The notes beneath the pieces are model-generated. The model worked only from the letters and a program-made list of their open reading frames with translations, searched no databases and had not been told where the DNA came from. The position numbers were made by a program, and so were the translations under genes. Source: Streptosporangium lutulentum (GTDB taxonomy: Bacteria > Actinomycetota > Actinomycetes > Streptosporangiales > Streptosporangiaceae). Taken from it: a DNA stretch of 64,000 nt. This document shows, piece after piece, positions 1 through 7,923 of this stretch; positions within the stretch are counted from its first letter, which is position 1, and each line of letters starts with the position of its first letter. Location of the stretch: the NCBI RefSeq assembly GCF_030811455.1, contig NZ_JAUSQU010000001.1:1674001-1738000 (forward strand), in the 5' to 3' direction.

Positions 1-1
1 A

Positions 2-1359
2 CCCGACGAGGGCACGATCACGCTGGGCGGGGAGGCGGTGCGGCTGTCGTCGCCGACCGCGGCGATCAAGCTGGGGATCTCCACCATCTACCAGGAGCTG
101 GACCTGGTCGACGGGCTGAGCGTGGCCGAGAACATCTTCTTGGGCCATGAGATGGCCCGGCTGGGATTCGTCAGCCGCGGCGAGGCCAACCGGGCGGCGC
201 GCGGGTTGCTGGAGCGGCTGGGGCACGGGGAGATCCGGCCGAACACCGAGGTGGGCCGGCTGTCGCCGGCGGCCAAGCAGGTGGTGAGCATGGCGCGGGC
301 GTTGTCGCATGACACCCGGTTGATCATCATGGATGAGCCGTCGGCGGCGTTGGCTCATGACGAGGTGGGCAACCTGTTTCGGATCATCCGGGAGTTGACC
401 GCGCAACGGGTGGCGGTGGTGTACATCTCGCATCGGCTGGAGGAGATCCGCGAGATCGGGGATCGGGTGACGGTGCTCAAGGACGGGCGGACCGCGGCGG
501 TGGGGTTGCCGGCCAAGACGACGCCGACCGCGCAGGTGGTGGCGTTGATGACCGGCCGCAATGTGGAGTATGTGTTCCCGCCGCGCCGCCCCGCCCCCGC
601 AGCGGGAGCGGAGGAGAGCACCGGTGGGGGTGAGCCGGTGTTGCGGGTGCGGGATCTGACGGTGCCGGGGGTGTTCGCCGGGGTGTCGTTCGAGGTGGCG
701 GCCGGGGAGATCGTGGGGTTGGCCGGGTTGGTCGGGTCGGGCCGCTCGGAGATCATCGAGGCGATTTACGGGGCGCGCCGGTTTTCCGGGTCGGTGGTGT
801 TGGAGGGTGGCCGGTGGGCCGGGGCGGTACGTCTGGGGCGGTGCGCCGGGGGATGGGGTTGGCGCCGGAGGAGCGTAAGGCGCAGGCGTTGCTGCTGGAT
901 CAGAGTGTGACGCGCAATATCAGCCTGGCGAGTTTGGGCCGGTATTCGCGGTGGGGGTGGATGGATCGGCGGGCGGAGGCGGCCGAGGCGGCGGAGTTGG
1001 TGGCGGCGTTGGATATCCGCCCGGCGGATCCGGAGCGGCCGATCAAGACGTTGTCGGGGGGTAATCAGCAAAAGGCGGTGCTGGCGCGGTGGTTGGTCAA
1101 CGGGCGGCGGTTGTTGTTGCTGGATGAGCCGACGCGGGGGGTGGATGTCGGGGCGCGGGCGGAGTTGTATGCGGTGGTGCGGCGGTTGGCCGATACGGGG
1201 GTGGGGGTGTTGCTGGTTTCCAGTGAGGTGCCGGAGGTGTTGGGGTTGGCCGATCGGGTGTTGGTGATCCGGGAGGGTCGGATCATTCATCGGGCGGCGG
1301 CGGCGGAGCTGGACGAACATCGGGTACTCGACATGATCATGGAGGGGAGTGCGCTGTGA
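2..1359 (+). pseudogene. CUT2 sugar ABC transporter ATP-binding protein, 5'-partial and frameshifted
   Basis: This is the ATPase of a ribose/galactose/inositol-type (CUT2) importer with two nucleotide-binding domains in one chain. The reading frame is already open at base 2, so the first Walker A lies off the window. Visible are the degenerate first-domain signature LSPAAKQ, Walker B LIIMDEPSAAL, the second-domain loop GLVGSGRSE, the signature LSGGNQQKAVLARWL and Walker B LLLLDEPTRGVDVG. Coding runs in one frame to about base 820, where GGRW starts to read as nonsense, and resumes in the +1 frame with AVRRGMGLAPEERKAQ by about 840. A single missing base near 815-835 explains this. It may be a sequencing error or a real lesion. 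The stop overlaps the permease start. Confidence 0.88.
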
Positions 1360-2552
1360 GCGATCCCACGAACAAGACCCCGGCGGGCCCGGCAGGTGCG
1401 AGCGCACATACGAGCACAAGCACGGGAGCCGATACGGCTGGCGCGGTGGGCGCGGTGGGCGGGACCACGGTGACATCCACCGGTGGATCCGGTGGATCCG
1501 GTGGATCCGGTGGATCCGGTGGATCCGGTGGATCCGGTGGATCCGGTGAGTCGGGTGCGGGTAGGGGGTCGGCGCAGGTGCGGCGCTCTCCGGTTGCGCT
1601 TGGGCCGTTGGCTCGGCTGGGGGAGGCCCGTCATCTCGGGCTGGTGGTGGCGTTGGTGCTGCTGGCGGTGGTCGGGTTGGTCACCGTCCCGGACACTTTT
1701 GCCACCACCTCGAATCTGGTGAGCATTCTGTCGCTGGCCGCGACCATCGGGGTGATCACGGTCGGGGCGACGTTCGTGATCATCGGTGGGGGGATCGACC
1801 TGTCGGTCGGGGCGCTGATGGCGTTGGCGTCGGTGTGGGCCACCACGCTGGCCACCCAGGCGTACGGGCCGGCGGTGATGATCGTGTGTGCGGTGGCGGT
1901 GGGCACCGGGGCCGGGCTGGTCAACGGGTTCTTGATCGCTTATGGGCGGATGGTGCCGTTCATCGCGACGCTGGCGATGCTGGTGGCCGCGCGTGGGTTG
2001 GCGCAGCGGATGTCGGATCGGCGCACCCAGCTGGTGCAGCAGGGCAATGAGCTGATTGTGGATTTGTCGACCAGCCGGGTGTTCGGGGTGCCGGTGCTGG
2101 TTTACATTTTCGCGGTGGTGGTCGCGGTGGGCTGGGTGGTGCTCAATCGGACCACGTTCGGCCGGCGCACGTATGCGGTGGGGGGTAATCCGGAGGCGGC
2201 GCGGTTGGCGGGGATCGATGTGCGCCGGCACACCATGTTGTTGTATGCGCTGTCGGGGTTGTGTTGTGGGATCGCGGCTGTGTTGATCATGGCGCGGACC
2301 ACGACGGGGTCGTCGACGCATGGGGATTTGTATGAGTTGGACGCGATCGCGGCGGTGATTATCGGCGGGACGTTGCTGACCGGGGGCCGGGGGTCGATCA
2401 TCGGGTCGATCCTGGGTCTGTTGATCTTCACGGTGATCACGAATTTGTTCATTCTGAACGGGTTGAACACCAGTGATCAGTTGATCGCGAAGGGTTTGAT
2501 CATTGTGGTGGCGGTGCTGCTGCAGCGGCGCAGCCTGGAATCACGAACCTAG
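1356..2552 (+). CDS. CUT2 sugar ABC transporter permease (RbsC-like) with Gly/Ser-rich N-terminus
   Basis: Inner-membrane permease partner of the preceding ATPase. The GTG start overlaps the ATPase stop as GTGA, so the two are translationally coupled. The family core (from about residue 85) carries hydrophobic helices and the conserved stretches GGGIDLSVGALMAL, YAVGGNPEAARLAGI and GGTLLTGGRGSIIGS seen in RbsC/XylH/AraH-type permeases. The unusual part is the first 80 residues: a Ser/Thr/Gly-rich tail containing seven perfect GGS units, longer than the short cytoplasmic N-terminus usual in this family. The tail might be untranslated if a downstream start is used, but no good ribosome-binding site precedes a later start. 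Confidence 0.9.
   Translation: MSDPTNKTPAGPAGASAHTSTSTGADTAGAVGAVGGTTVTSTGGSGGSGGSGGSGGSGGSGGSGESGAGRGSAQVRRSPVALGPLARLGEARHLGLVVALVLLAVVGLVTVPDTFATTSNLVSILSLAATIGVITVGATFVIIGGGIDLSVGALMALASVWATTLATQAYGPAVMIVCAVAVGTGAGLVNGFLIAYGRMVPFIATLAMLVAARGLAQRMSDRRTQLVQQGNELIVDLSTSRVFGVPVLVYIFAVVVAVGWVVLNRTTFGRRTYAVGGNPEAARLAGIDVRRHTMLLYALSGLCCGIAAVLIMARTTTGSSTHGDLYELDAIAAVIIGGTLLTGGRGSIIGSILGLLIFTVITNLFILNGLNTSDQLIAKGLIIVVAVLLQRRSLESRT
1482..1544 (+). repeat. Seven tandem 9-bp units encoding (GGS)7
   Basis: The unit ggtggatcc is repeated seven times without a single mismatch and then decays into ggtgagtcg. The tract is in frame with the permease gene, so gain or loss of units keeps the frame. Perfect identity between units means recent expansion. 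Confidence 0.97.
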
Positions 2553-2643
2553 ACGCGCACTCAGGCGCGGCTCATCTCTCGAACGCAGGACCCGCCTCGC
2601 GGACCGGTCAGGGGACCGCGGGACGCAGAACCTTTCACCCCCA

Positions 2644-2662
2644 TGAAGCGCTGTGCGCTTCA
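2644..2662 (+). promoter_or_regulatory. Hairpin between permease and binding-protein genes
   Basis: Perfect 8-bp stem TGAAGCGC/GCGCTTCA with a TGT loop, flanked by direct copies of ttcaccccc, directly upstream of the AAAAGGAG ribosome-binding site. It lacks a T tract. A position before the binding-protein gene suits an RNA-stability or attenuation element that raises binding-protein output relative to the permease; this role is inferred. Confidence 0.5.
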
Positions 2663-2682
2663 CCCCCAAAAGGAGCAGGTTC

Positions 2683-3744
2683 ATGGCAGAAAACGTCGCC
2701 CGTCGGGGATTCCTCCTCGGCGGAGCCGTTCTTGGCGCCGGCGCGTTAGTCACCGGATGCACCAGCAACGCCCCGGCCGCCGCACCGGCCGCCGCGCCCT
2801 CATCGGCGGCACCCGCCCCGGCCGGCGGCAACGACGCCCCGGGCACCAAGGTCGTCATCGGATTCTCCGCCCCGGCCGCCGACCACGGCTGGATCGCGGC
2901 GATCGCGAAGAACGCCGAGGCCGCGGCCAAGGAATACCCCGATGTGGAGTTCAAGCCGGTCGAGCCGACCAACGACATCAACGCGCAGATCTCCGCGGTG
3001 GAATCGCTGATCGCGGCCAAGGTCGCCGCCCTGGTGATCCTGCCGAACGACGGCCAGCAGCTCAACCAGATCGCCCGCCAGGCCAGCGACGCCGGCATCC
3101 CGGTGATCAACCTGGACCGGGTGTTTCCGGACAAGCTGTCCTATCGCACCTGGATCGGCGGCGACAACTACGGCATGGGCGTGGCGGCCGGTCACTACAT
3201 CGGCACCAAGCTGAAGGAGAAGGGGGTGGCCAACCCGGTGATCCTGGAGATCCAGGGCATCGCCACGCTGCCGCTGACCCAAGACCGCAGCAAGGGCTTC
3301 GAGGACGCGCTGAAGACCTTCGGGTTCACGGTGACCGCCAAGCAGGACGCCCAGTTCACCGTGGAGTCCGGCACCGAGGTGGCCAGCAACCTGATGCAGG
3401 CGCACAAGAAGATCGACGCGATCTGGAACCACGACGACGACCAGGGCATCGGCGTGCTGGCCGCGATCAAGGAGGCCAACCGCAGCGAGTTCTTCATGGT
3501 CGGCGGCGCCGGGTCGGCCAACGCGATGCGCGACATCCAGTCCGGCTCCAGCGTGCTGGAGGCCACCGTCACCTACAGCCCGACCATGGCGTCGTCGGCC
3601 ATCAAGCTGGCTCGTCTGATCGCGCAGGGCAAGGGCATGAGCGACCTGGTGGAGAACCAGGTGCCGCAGTCGATCACTTTGGCTTCGGAGACCATCACCA
3701 AGGACAACGTCGCCCAGTACCTGCCGCTCGGATTCGAATCGTGA
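2683..3744 (+). CDS. CUT2 sugar ABC transporter substrate-binding lipoprotein
   Basis: Periplasmic-binding-protein fold (type 1) protein of 353 residues. The start chosen is the ATG after AAAAGGAG; an in-frame start ten codons upstream would lie inside the hairpin. The N-terminus has a twin-arginine-like RRGFLLGG followed by a lipobox ending in Cys26, so it is probably a Tat-exported lipoprotein. The mature part starts with VVIGFSAPAADHGWIAAI and has the family signatures VAALVILPNDGQQL and IWNHDDDQGIGVLAAIK. Sugar ligand cannot be told from sequence. With the ATPase and permease it forms one import operon, and the ebo-type genes follow on the same strand 173 bp downstream. Confidence 0.92.
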   Translation: MAENVARRGFLLGGAVLGAGALVTGCTSNAPAAAPAAAPSSAAPAPAGGNDAPGTKVVIGFSAPAADHGWIAAIAKNAEAAAKEYPDVEFKPVEPTNDINAQISAVESLIAAKVAALVILPNDGQQLNQIARQASDAGIPVINLDRVFPDKLSYRTWIGGDNYGMGVAAGHYIGTKLKEKGVANPVILEIQGIATLPLTQDRSKGFEDALKTFGFTVTAKQDAQFTVESGTEVASNLMQAHKKIDAIWNHDDDQGIGVLAAIKEANRSEFFMVGGAGSANAMRDIQSGSSVLEATVTYSPTMASSAIKLARLIAQGKGMSDLVENQVPQSITLASETITKDNVAQYLPLGFES

Positions 3745-3818
3745 CAGCGATCCTCCAGATGGGTATGGCGAAGGGCAGGGCGATCATGTCGCCCGCCGCT
3801 CTCTCCAGCGACTAGTTC

Positions 3819-3841
3819 CCGCCGCCGACCCCGGGCGGCGG
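3819..3841 (+). promoter_or_regulatory. GC-rich hairpin between transporter and ebo-type operon
   Basis: An 8-bp stem CCGCCGCC/GGCGGCGG with a 7-nt loop lies 75 bp after the binding-protein stop and 77 bp before the next gene. There is no T tract, so it may be a partial terminator or RNA processing site separating transporter expression from the ebo-type genes. The rest of 3745-3917 shows nothing I can assign. Confidence 0.4.
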
Positions 3842-3917
3842 CAGGCCAGGTGTGCCGCCGCCCGTCATCTCCGAAGAATCGACATCCCAGGAATCGACTG
3901 TTTGAGCAGGAGGCCCG

Positions 3918-5066
3918 ATGCGTACGGGAGTGTGGCTGATAGGAGCGCGGGGGTCGGTCGCCGCCACCAGCGTGATCGGGGCGCTCGCGTTGCGGGCGGG
4001 TCTCACCGATCCGACCGGTTGCGTCACCGAGCTGCCCGAACTGCACAGCCCCGAGTTACCCGGCCTCGGAGATCTCGTCTTCGGTGGGCACGACATCTCC
4101 TCGAACCCGTTGGTGAAGAAGGCCGACACGCTGGCCGCCGCGGGCGTCGTCCCGGCCTGGCTGGTCAGAGCCCTCTCGGACGAGCTGGCGACGGTCGAAC
4201 AGGAACTACGGCCGGTGCCCGACGCCGGAAACCAGGCCGCCATGGCCGACCTCATCGGCGCCGATCTGATCGACTTCCAGCGGCGGCACGACCTGGACAG
4301 GGTCGTCGTGATCAACGTCTCGACCACCGAGGCCGCGCCCGAACCGCATCCGGCCCACGCCGACCTGGGGGCGCTGGAGGCCGAGCTGGCACGCTCGCAG
4401 ACCCTGCTGCCCCCGAGTTCGCTCTTCGCGTACGCGGCTTTCCGCGCGGGCTGCCCCTACGTGGACTTCACCCCCTCGACGGGCGCGCGGCTGCCCGCCC
4501 TAGACCAGCTCGCCAGGAGACAGCGCCTGCCGTACGGCGGGCACGACGGAAAGACCGGTGAGACGCTCGTCAAGTCGGTGCTCGCGCCGATGTTCGCCCT
4601 GCGCAACCTGCGCGTGCGGACGTGGTCGGGGATCAACCTCCTGGGCGGTGGCGACGGCGCAAACCTCGCCGAACCCGCTCCCAACGCGGCAAAGACCGCC
4701 AGCAAGCAGCGAGTGCTGGCCGAGACGCTCGGCTACGTCCCCCAGGGGACCACGCGCATCGACTACCTGGAAGACGTCGGCGACTTCAAGACCGCATGGG
4801 ACATGGTGACCTTCGAGGGCTTCCTCGGCGTGCCGATGCGCATGGAGTTCACCTGGCACGGCTGCGACTCCGCGCTCGCCGCGCCCCTGGTGCTGGACCT
4901 GGCACGGCTCACCGCGGCGGCACACCGGGCCGGGCGCTCCGGCCCGCTCTCCGAACTCGCCTTCTTCTTCAAGGATCCGTTCGGGTCCGAGTCGCATGCC
5001 CTGGCCGAGCAATGGCGGGTGCTCCGCGGCTTCGTCGCCGGGCTCGGCGCGGAAGACCCGGCCTGA
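3918..5066 (+). CDS. Inositol-3-phosphate-synthase-like protein
   Basis: The 382-residue protein opens with a dinucleotide-binding motif (WLIGARGSVAAT) and carries SGINLLGGGDGANL, matching the NAD-binding and active-site loops of the myo-inositol-1-phosphate synthase family, plus FTPSTGARLPAL and a lysine-rich region near the C-terminus. Family members convert glucose-6-phosphate to inositol-3-phosphate, but divergent paralogues sit in ebo-type clusters and their substrate is unknown. It is the first gene of the operon (GGAGG upstream of ATG) and overlaps the prenyltransferase gene by one base. It may supply a cyclitol phosphate to the pathway; that is inference. Confidence 0.85.
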   Translation: MRTGVWLIGARGSVAATSVIGALALRAGLTDPTGCVTELPELHSPELPGLGDLVFGGHDISSNPLVKKADTLAAAGVVPAWLVRALSDELATVEQELRPVPDAGNQAAMADLIGADLIDFQRRHDLDRVVVINVSTTEAAPEPHPAHADLGALEAELARSQTLLPPSSLFAYAAFRAGCPYVDFTPSTGARLPALDQLARRQRLPYGGHDGKTGETLVKSVLAPMFALRNLRVRTWSGINLLGGGDGANLAEPAPNAAKTASKQRVLAETLGYVPQGTTRIDYLEDVGDFKTAWDMVTFEGFLGVPMRMEFTWHGCDSALAAPLVLDLARLTAAAHRAGRSGPLSELAFFFKDPFGSESHALAEQWRVLRGFVAGLGAEDPA

Positions 5067-6001
5067 TGGCGGCGCTGCGCGACTTCCTGGACCTGGTGCG
5101 CGCGCCCGCCGCGCTGTCCGTGCCGGGCGACGTCGTGGCGGGCGGAGCCGCCGCCGGGTCGCTCGGCCACCGGACCCCGGCCCTGGCCTGCGCCTCGGTC
5201 TGCATCTACTGGGCGGGAATGGCCGCCAACGACTGGGCCGATCGCCGCCTGGACGCGGTGGAACGCCCGGAGCGGCCGATACCGTCGGGGCGGATATCGG
5301 AGAACCTGGCGCTGGCCACGGCCCTGGGACTCACCGGCGCGGGTCTCGTGGCCGCCGGACTCGCCGCCGGCCGCCGGGGCCTCGCCGTCGCCGCGCCGCT
5401 CGCGGCCGCGGTGTGGACCTACGACCTGCTGGCGAAGAACACGCAGGCGGGGCCGGCGGTGATGGCGGCCTGCCGCGCACTGGACGTGCTGCTCGGTGCG
5501 AGTCCCGGCCTCGGCGCAGGCCGTACGGGTTCCCGGGGCGCGCCGCCGGGACCGGCAGGGGCGCGCTCGCCGTCCCGCACGTTCGCCGACGCGCTGCCCT
5601 CGGCCCTCGCGGTCGCCGCTCACACCTACATGGTCACCGAGCTGTCGCGCAGGGAGGTCTCGGGCGCGGACCGCCGCGTCCCCGCGACGACCCTGGCGGG
5701 TACGGCGGCGCTGGCCGCGGGGGTCACCGTGGCGGGGGGCAGCCGTGGCGCGGAGCCGGGGGCGGCCCTTCAGGCGGCACTCGCCTCCTGGTATCTCGCG
5801 CGATTCGGCGCGGCCCAGGCCCGTGCCGTCGACGAGCCCTCCGCCCCCCGGATCCGCGAGGCCGTGGGCACCGGCATCACCGTGCTGCCCGCGCTGCAGG
5901 GCGCGCTCACCGTCCACGCCGGCGCCGCCCCCGCGGGGCTGGCCGTGGCACTGGCGGCCCCGCTCGGCCGCCGGCTCGCCAGGAAGATCTCCCCGACATG
6001 A
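5066..6001 (+). CDS. eboC: UbiA-family prenyltransferase, EboC-type
   Basis: Polytopic membrane protein of 311 residues. The UbiA aspartate motif is present as NDWADRRLD followed by ERPERPIPSG (residues about 52-73), which binds the Mg-diphosphate of the prenyl donor. Seven to nine hydrophobic segments follow. Prenyltransferases of this subgroup are the EboC member of ebo clusters, where they are thought to attach a lipid to a polar precursor or help move it to the periplasm. The start is the ATG in the TGATG overlap with the previous stop; the much longer upstream open frame is a shadow of the synthase gene. Its stop overlaps the next small ORF as ATGA. Confidence 0.88.
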   Translation: MAALRDFLDLVRAPAALSVPGDVVAGGAAAGSLGHRTPALACASVCIYWAGMAANDWADRRLDAVERPERPIPSGRISENLALATALGLTGAGLVAAGLAAGRRGLAVAAPLAAAVWTYDLLAKNTQAGPAVMAACRALDVLLGASPGLGAGRTGSRGAPPGPAGARSPSRTFADALPSALAVAAHTYMVTELSRREVSGADRRVPATTLAGTAALAAGVTVAGGSRGAEPGAALQAALASWYLARFGAAQARAVDEPSAPRIREAVGTGITVLPALQGALTVHAGAAPAGLAVALAAPLGRRLARKISPT

Positions 6002-6240
6002 GCACCGACACGAGCACCGACACGAGCACCGACACGAGTTCTGGCGTGCGCACCGGCACGAGTGCCGTCACGGAGACCGGAACGAACATCGGCATGAGTT
6101 CTGGTACGGGCACCGGCATGACCGCCGTCACGGAGACCGGAGTGAACACCACCATGAGTTCTGGCATGCGCACCGGCATGACTGCCGTTCCTGACACCGG
6201 AACGAACATCGGCGTGAACCCCGGCACGGTGCTGACATGA
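5998..6240 (+). CDS. 80-residue Thr/Ser/Gly repeat mini-ORF inside the ebo operon
   Basis: This small ORF begins in an ATGA overlap with eboC and ends in an ATGA overlap with the next gene, so a ribosome could pass through all three without release. The product is low complexity: three copies of the tetrapeptide STDT, then three imperfect 20-residue units (residues 13-32, 33-52, 53-72) of the form MSSGxxTGMTAVTETGxNIG. There is no signal peptide and no match to a family I know. It could be a real small protein, or a translated spacer created by duplication of the sequence around the neighbouring start codon. The intact frame through three repeats argues for translation. Confidence 0.55.
   Translation: MSTDTSTDTSTDTSSGVRTGTSAVTETGTNIGMSSGTGTGMTAVTETGVNTTMSSGMRTGMTAVPDTGTNIGVNPGTVLT
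6034..6213 (+). repeat. Three imperfect 60-bp tandem repeats
   Basis: Units at 6034-6093, 6094-6153 and 6154-6213 share the core agttctgg...caccggca...gccgt...accgga...aac. Each unit contains ATGA-like start/stop overlaps similar to the ones flanking the ORF, which suggests they grew out of the coupled start region. The unit length is a multiple of three. Confidence 0.9.
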
Positions 6241-7103
6241 GCACGGGTATGAACGGCGCCCTCAGGTTCGGCTACGGGACCAACGGGTTCGCCAACCACC
6301 GGCTGACCGACGCCTGCGAGATCATCGCGGGACTCGGCTACACCGGCGTCGCCCTGACCCTCGACCACGACCACCTGGATCCCTACGCCGCCGGGCTGGG
6401 ACGGCGGGTGGCGGAACTGGCCGACCGGCTACGGGACCTCGGGCTCGGGGTGGTCGTCGAGACCGGTGCGCGCTACCTGCTGGACCCCTGGCACAAGCAC
6501 GCCCCCACGCTGCTGCACGACGAGCGGGAGAAACGGCTGGACTTCCTGCGCCGAGCGATCGCGATAGGCGCCGACCTGGGCGCCGAGGCGGTGTCCTTCT
6601 GGGCGGGGGTGCGCCCGGACGGCGTGGGCGAGGATCTCGCCTGGGAGCGTCTGGTGGACGGCTGCGCCCGGCTCGTCGAACCGGCCGAGACCGCCGGGGT
6701 GCCACTCGGGTTCGAGCCCGAGCCGGGAATGCTCGTCGAGACGATCGCCGGGTGGCGGCGGCTGCGGGAGGCGCTCGGCGCGCCGGCCGTCTTCGGCCTG
6801 ACGCTCGACATCGGCCACTGTCGCTGCCTTGAGCCGGATCCGGTGCCCACCTGCGTGACGGCCGTGGCGGACCACCTGGTCAACGTGCAGATCGACGACA
6901 TGCGCCGGGGCGTGCACGAGCACCTGGAGTTCGGGGAGGGGGAGATCGACTTCCCGCCGGTGCTGCGCGCGCTCGGCGACGCCGGGTACGGCGGGCTGGT
7001 CGCGGTCGAGCTGCCCCGCCACTCCCACGCCGCCCCCTCCGTGGCCGCCCGCTCGATCGACTTCCTGCGCGCGGCCGAAAAGGAGACCGCCGCCAGGACG
7101 TGA
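6237..7103 (+). CDS. TIM-barrel sugar phosphate isomerase/epimerase-like protein
   Basis: Member of the xylose-isomerase-like/AP-endonuclease-2 superfamily, 288 residues. Recognisable barrel segments with the metal-site residues are GFEPEPGM, LTLDIGHCRC, VNVQIDDM and HLEFGEGEIDFPPVL. Proteins of this kind occur next to EboC in actinobacterial ebo-type clusters; the substrate is not known, and a cyclitol or sugar phosphate fits the neighbouring inositol-phosphate-synthase-like gene. Start is the ATG in the ATGA overlap with the mini-ORF. Its stop overlaps a second small ORF as GTGA. Confidence 0.82.
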   Translation: MSTGMNGALRFGYGTNGFANHRLTDACEIIAGLGYTGVALTLDHDHLDPYAAGLGRRVAELADRLRDLGLGVVVETGARYLLDPWHKHAPTLLHDEREKRLDFLRRAIAIGADLGAEAVSFWAGVRPDGVGEDLAWERLVDGCARLVEPAETAGVPLGFEPEPGMLVETIAGWRRLREALGAPAVFGLTLDIGHCRCLEPDPVPTCVTAVADHLVNVQIDDMRRGVHEHLEFGEGEIDFPPVLRALGDAGYGGLVAVELPRHSHAAPSVAARSIDFLRAAEKETAART

Positions 7104-7300
7104 ACCGCCGCCGGAGGGCGCCACCGGGAGAGAGACCGCAGCCAACCAGGAGACCGACGCCAAGAGGAAAACCATGGTCGGCGGAAGGCCATGGTCAAGA
7201 TCGAAGCCATGGACGAGAGGCAACTACGGCCGAGAGGGAAACCGTGGACGTGAGCGGAATCGCAGACGAGAGGGAGACCATGGAAGGGAGGCGACCGTGA
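7100..7300 (+). CDS. 66-residue Arg/Glu-rich mini-ORF bridging to eboA
   Basis: The GTG start overlaps the preceding stop (GTGA) and the stop overlaps the GTG start of eboA (GTGA). The DNA is built from about five degenerate copies of a purine-rich block followed by ACCATGG or AGCCATGG, each of which looks like a ribosome-binding site plus start codon. The peptide is highly charged (about a quarter Arg) and resembles nothing I know. It may be a translated linker that keeps eboA coupled to the upstream genes. Low confidence as a functional protein. Confidence 0.4.
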   Translation: MNRRRRAPPGERPQPTRRPTPRGKPWSAEGHGQDRSHGREATTAERETVDVSGIADERETMEGRRP

Positions 7301-7923
7301 CGGAACCGGAGCGGCTGCGGGCCGCGCTGGCGGCCGAACCCGGGCATGACGTACGGGCTCGGGAATGGCTGGCCGACGCGCTCGGGCGGATCGCGGAACG
7401 ACCGGAGACGGTCGGGCGGTCCTTCGCCGCCGCGGGACGCACCGTCGGACGGGCGTCACTGGCGGACGCGCCCGACTGGACGGCGGACGAGGCGGCCAGA
7501 GCGCTGCTGCTGGCCGCGCTGCCGGCGGACCGTGCCGGGGACGAGGCCGCCGCCCTCTATCGGTACGGCGACGCGAACGAGAAGCGCGCGGTGCTCAAAG
7601 CCCTGCCGGCGCTGCCGGTGGGGGCGGAGGCCGTACCCCTGCTGCACGACGCGATCCGCAGCAACGACGCGCGCCTGGTGATCGCGGCACTCGGGCCGTA
7701 CGCCGGGCACCTCGACCAGGCGATGTGGCGGCAGGCGGTGCTCAAGTGCGTGTTCATGGACGTGCCGCTGGCGGCGGTGGACGGACTGGCCGAGCGGGCC
7801 GACGCCGAGCTGGCCGCGATGCTGGCCGCGCTGGCCGACGAGCGCGCCGCGGCCGGGCGTTCGATCCCCGCCGACGCCATGGCACTGCTCACCACGCTCA
7901 CCGGCGAGAAGAAGGATGCATGA
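7297..7923 (+). CDS. eboA: EboA-family protein
   Basis: A 208-residue, all-alpha, Ala/Leu-rich soluble protein with HEAT-like helices and the stretches YRYGDANEKRAVLKALPALP and RSNDARLVIAALGPYA...WRQAVLKCVFM, which mark the EboA family. Ebo clusters have been linked to export of indole-type pigments (scytonemin precursor) in cyanobacteria and to defence against nematodes in Pseudomonas; EboA has no known catalytic role. The GTG at 7297 was chosen because AAGGGAGG lies 5 nt upstream and the family N-terminus fits; open frame upstream is repeat sequence. It overlaps the TatD-type gene by one base (TGATG). Confidence 0.85.
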   Translation: MTEPERLRAALAAEPGHDVRAREWLADALGRIAERPETVGRSFAAAGRTVGRASLADAPDWTADEAARALLLAALPADRAGDEAAALYRYGDANEKRAVLKALPALPVGAEAVPLLHDAIRSNDARLVIAALGPYAGHLDQAMWRQAVLKCVFMDVPLAAVDGLAERADAELAAMLAALADERAAAGRSIPADAMALLTTLTGEKKDA

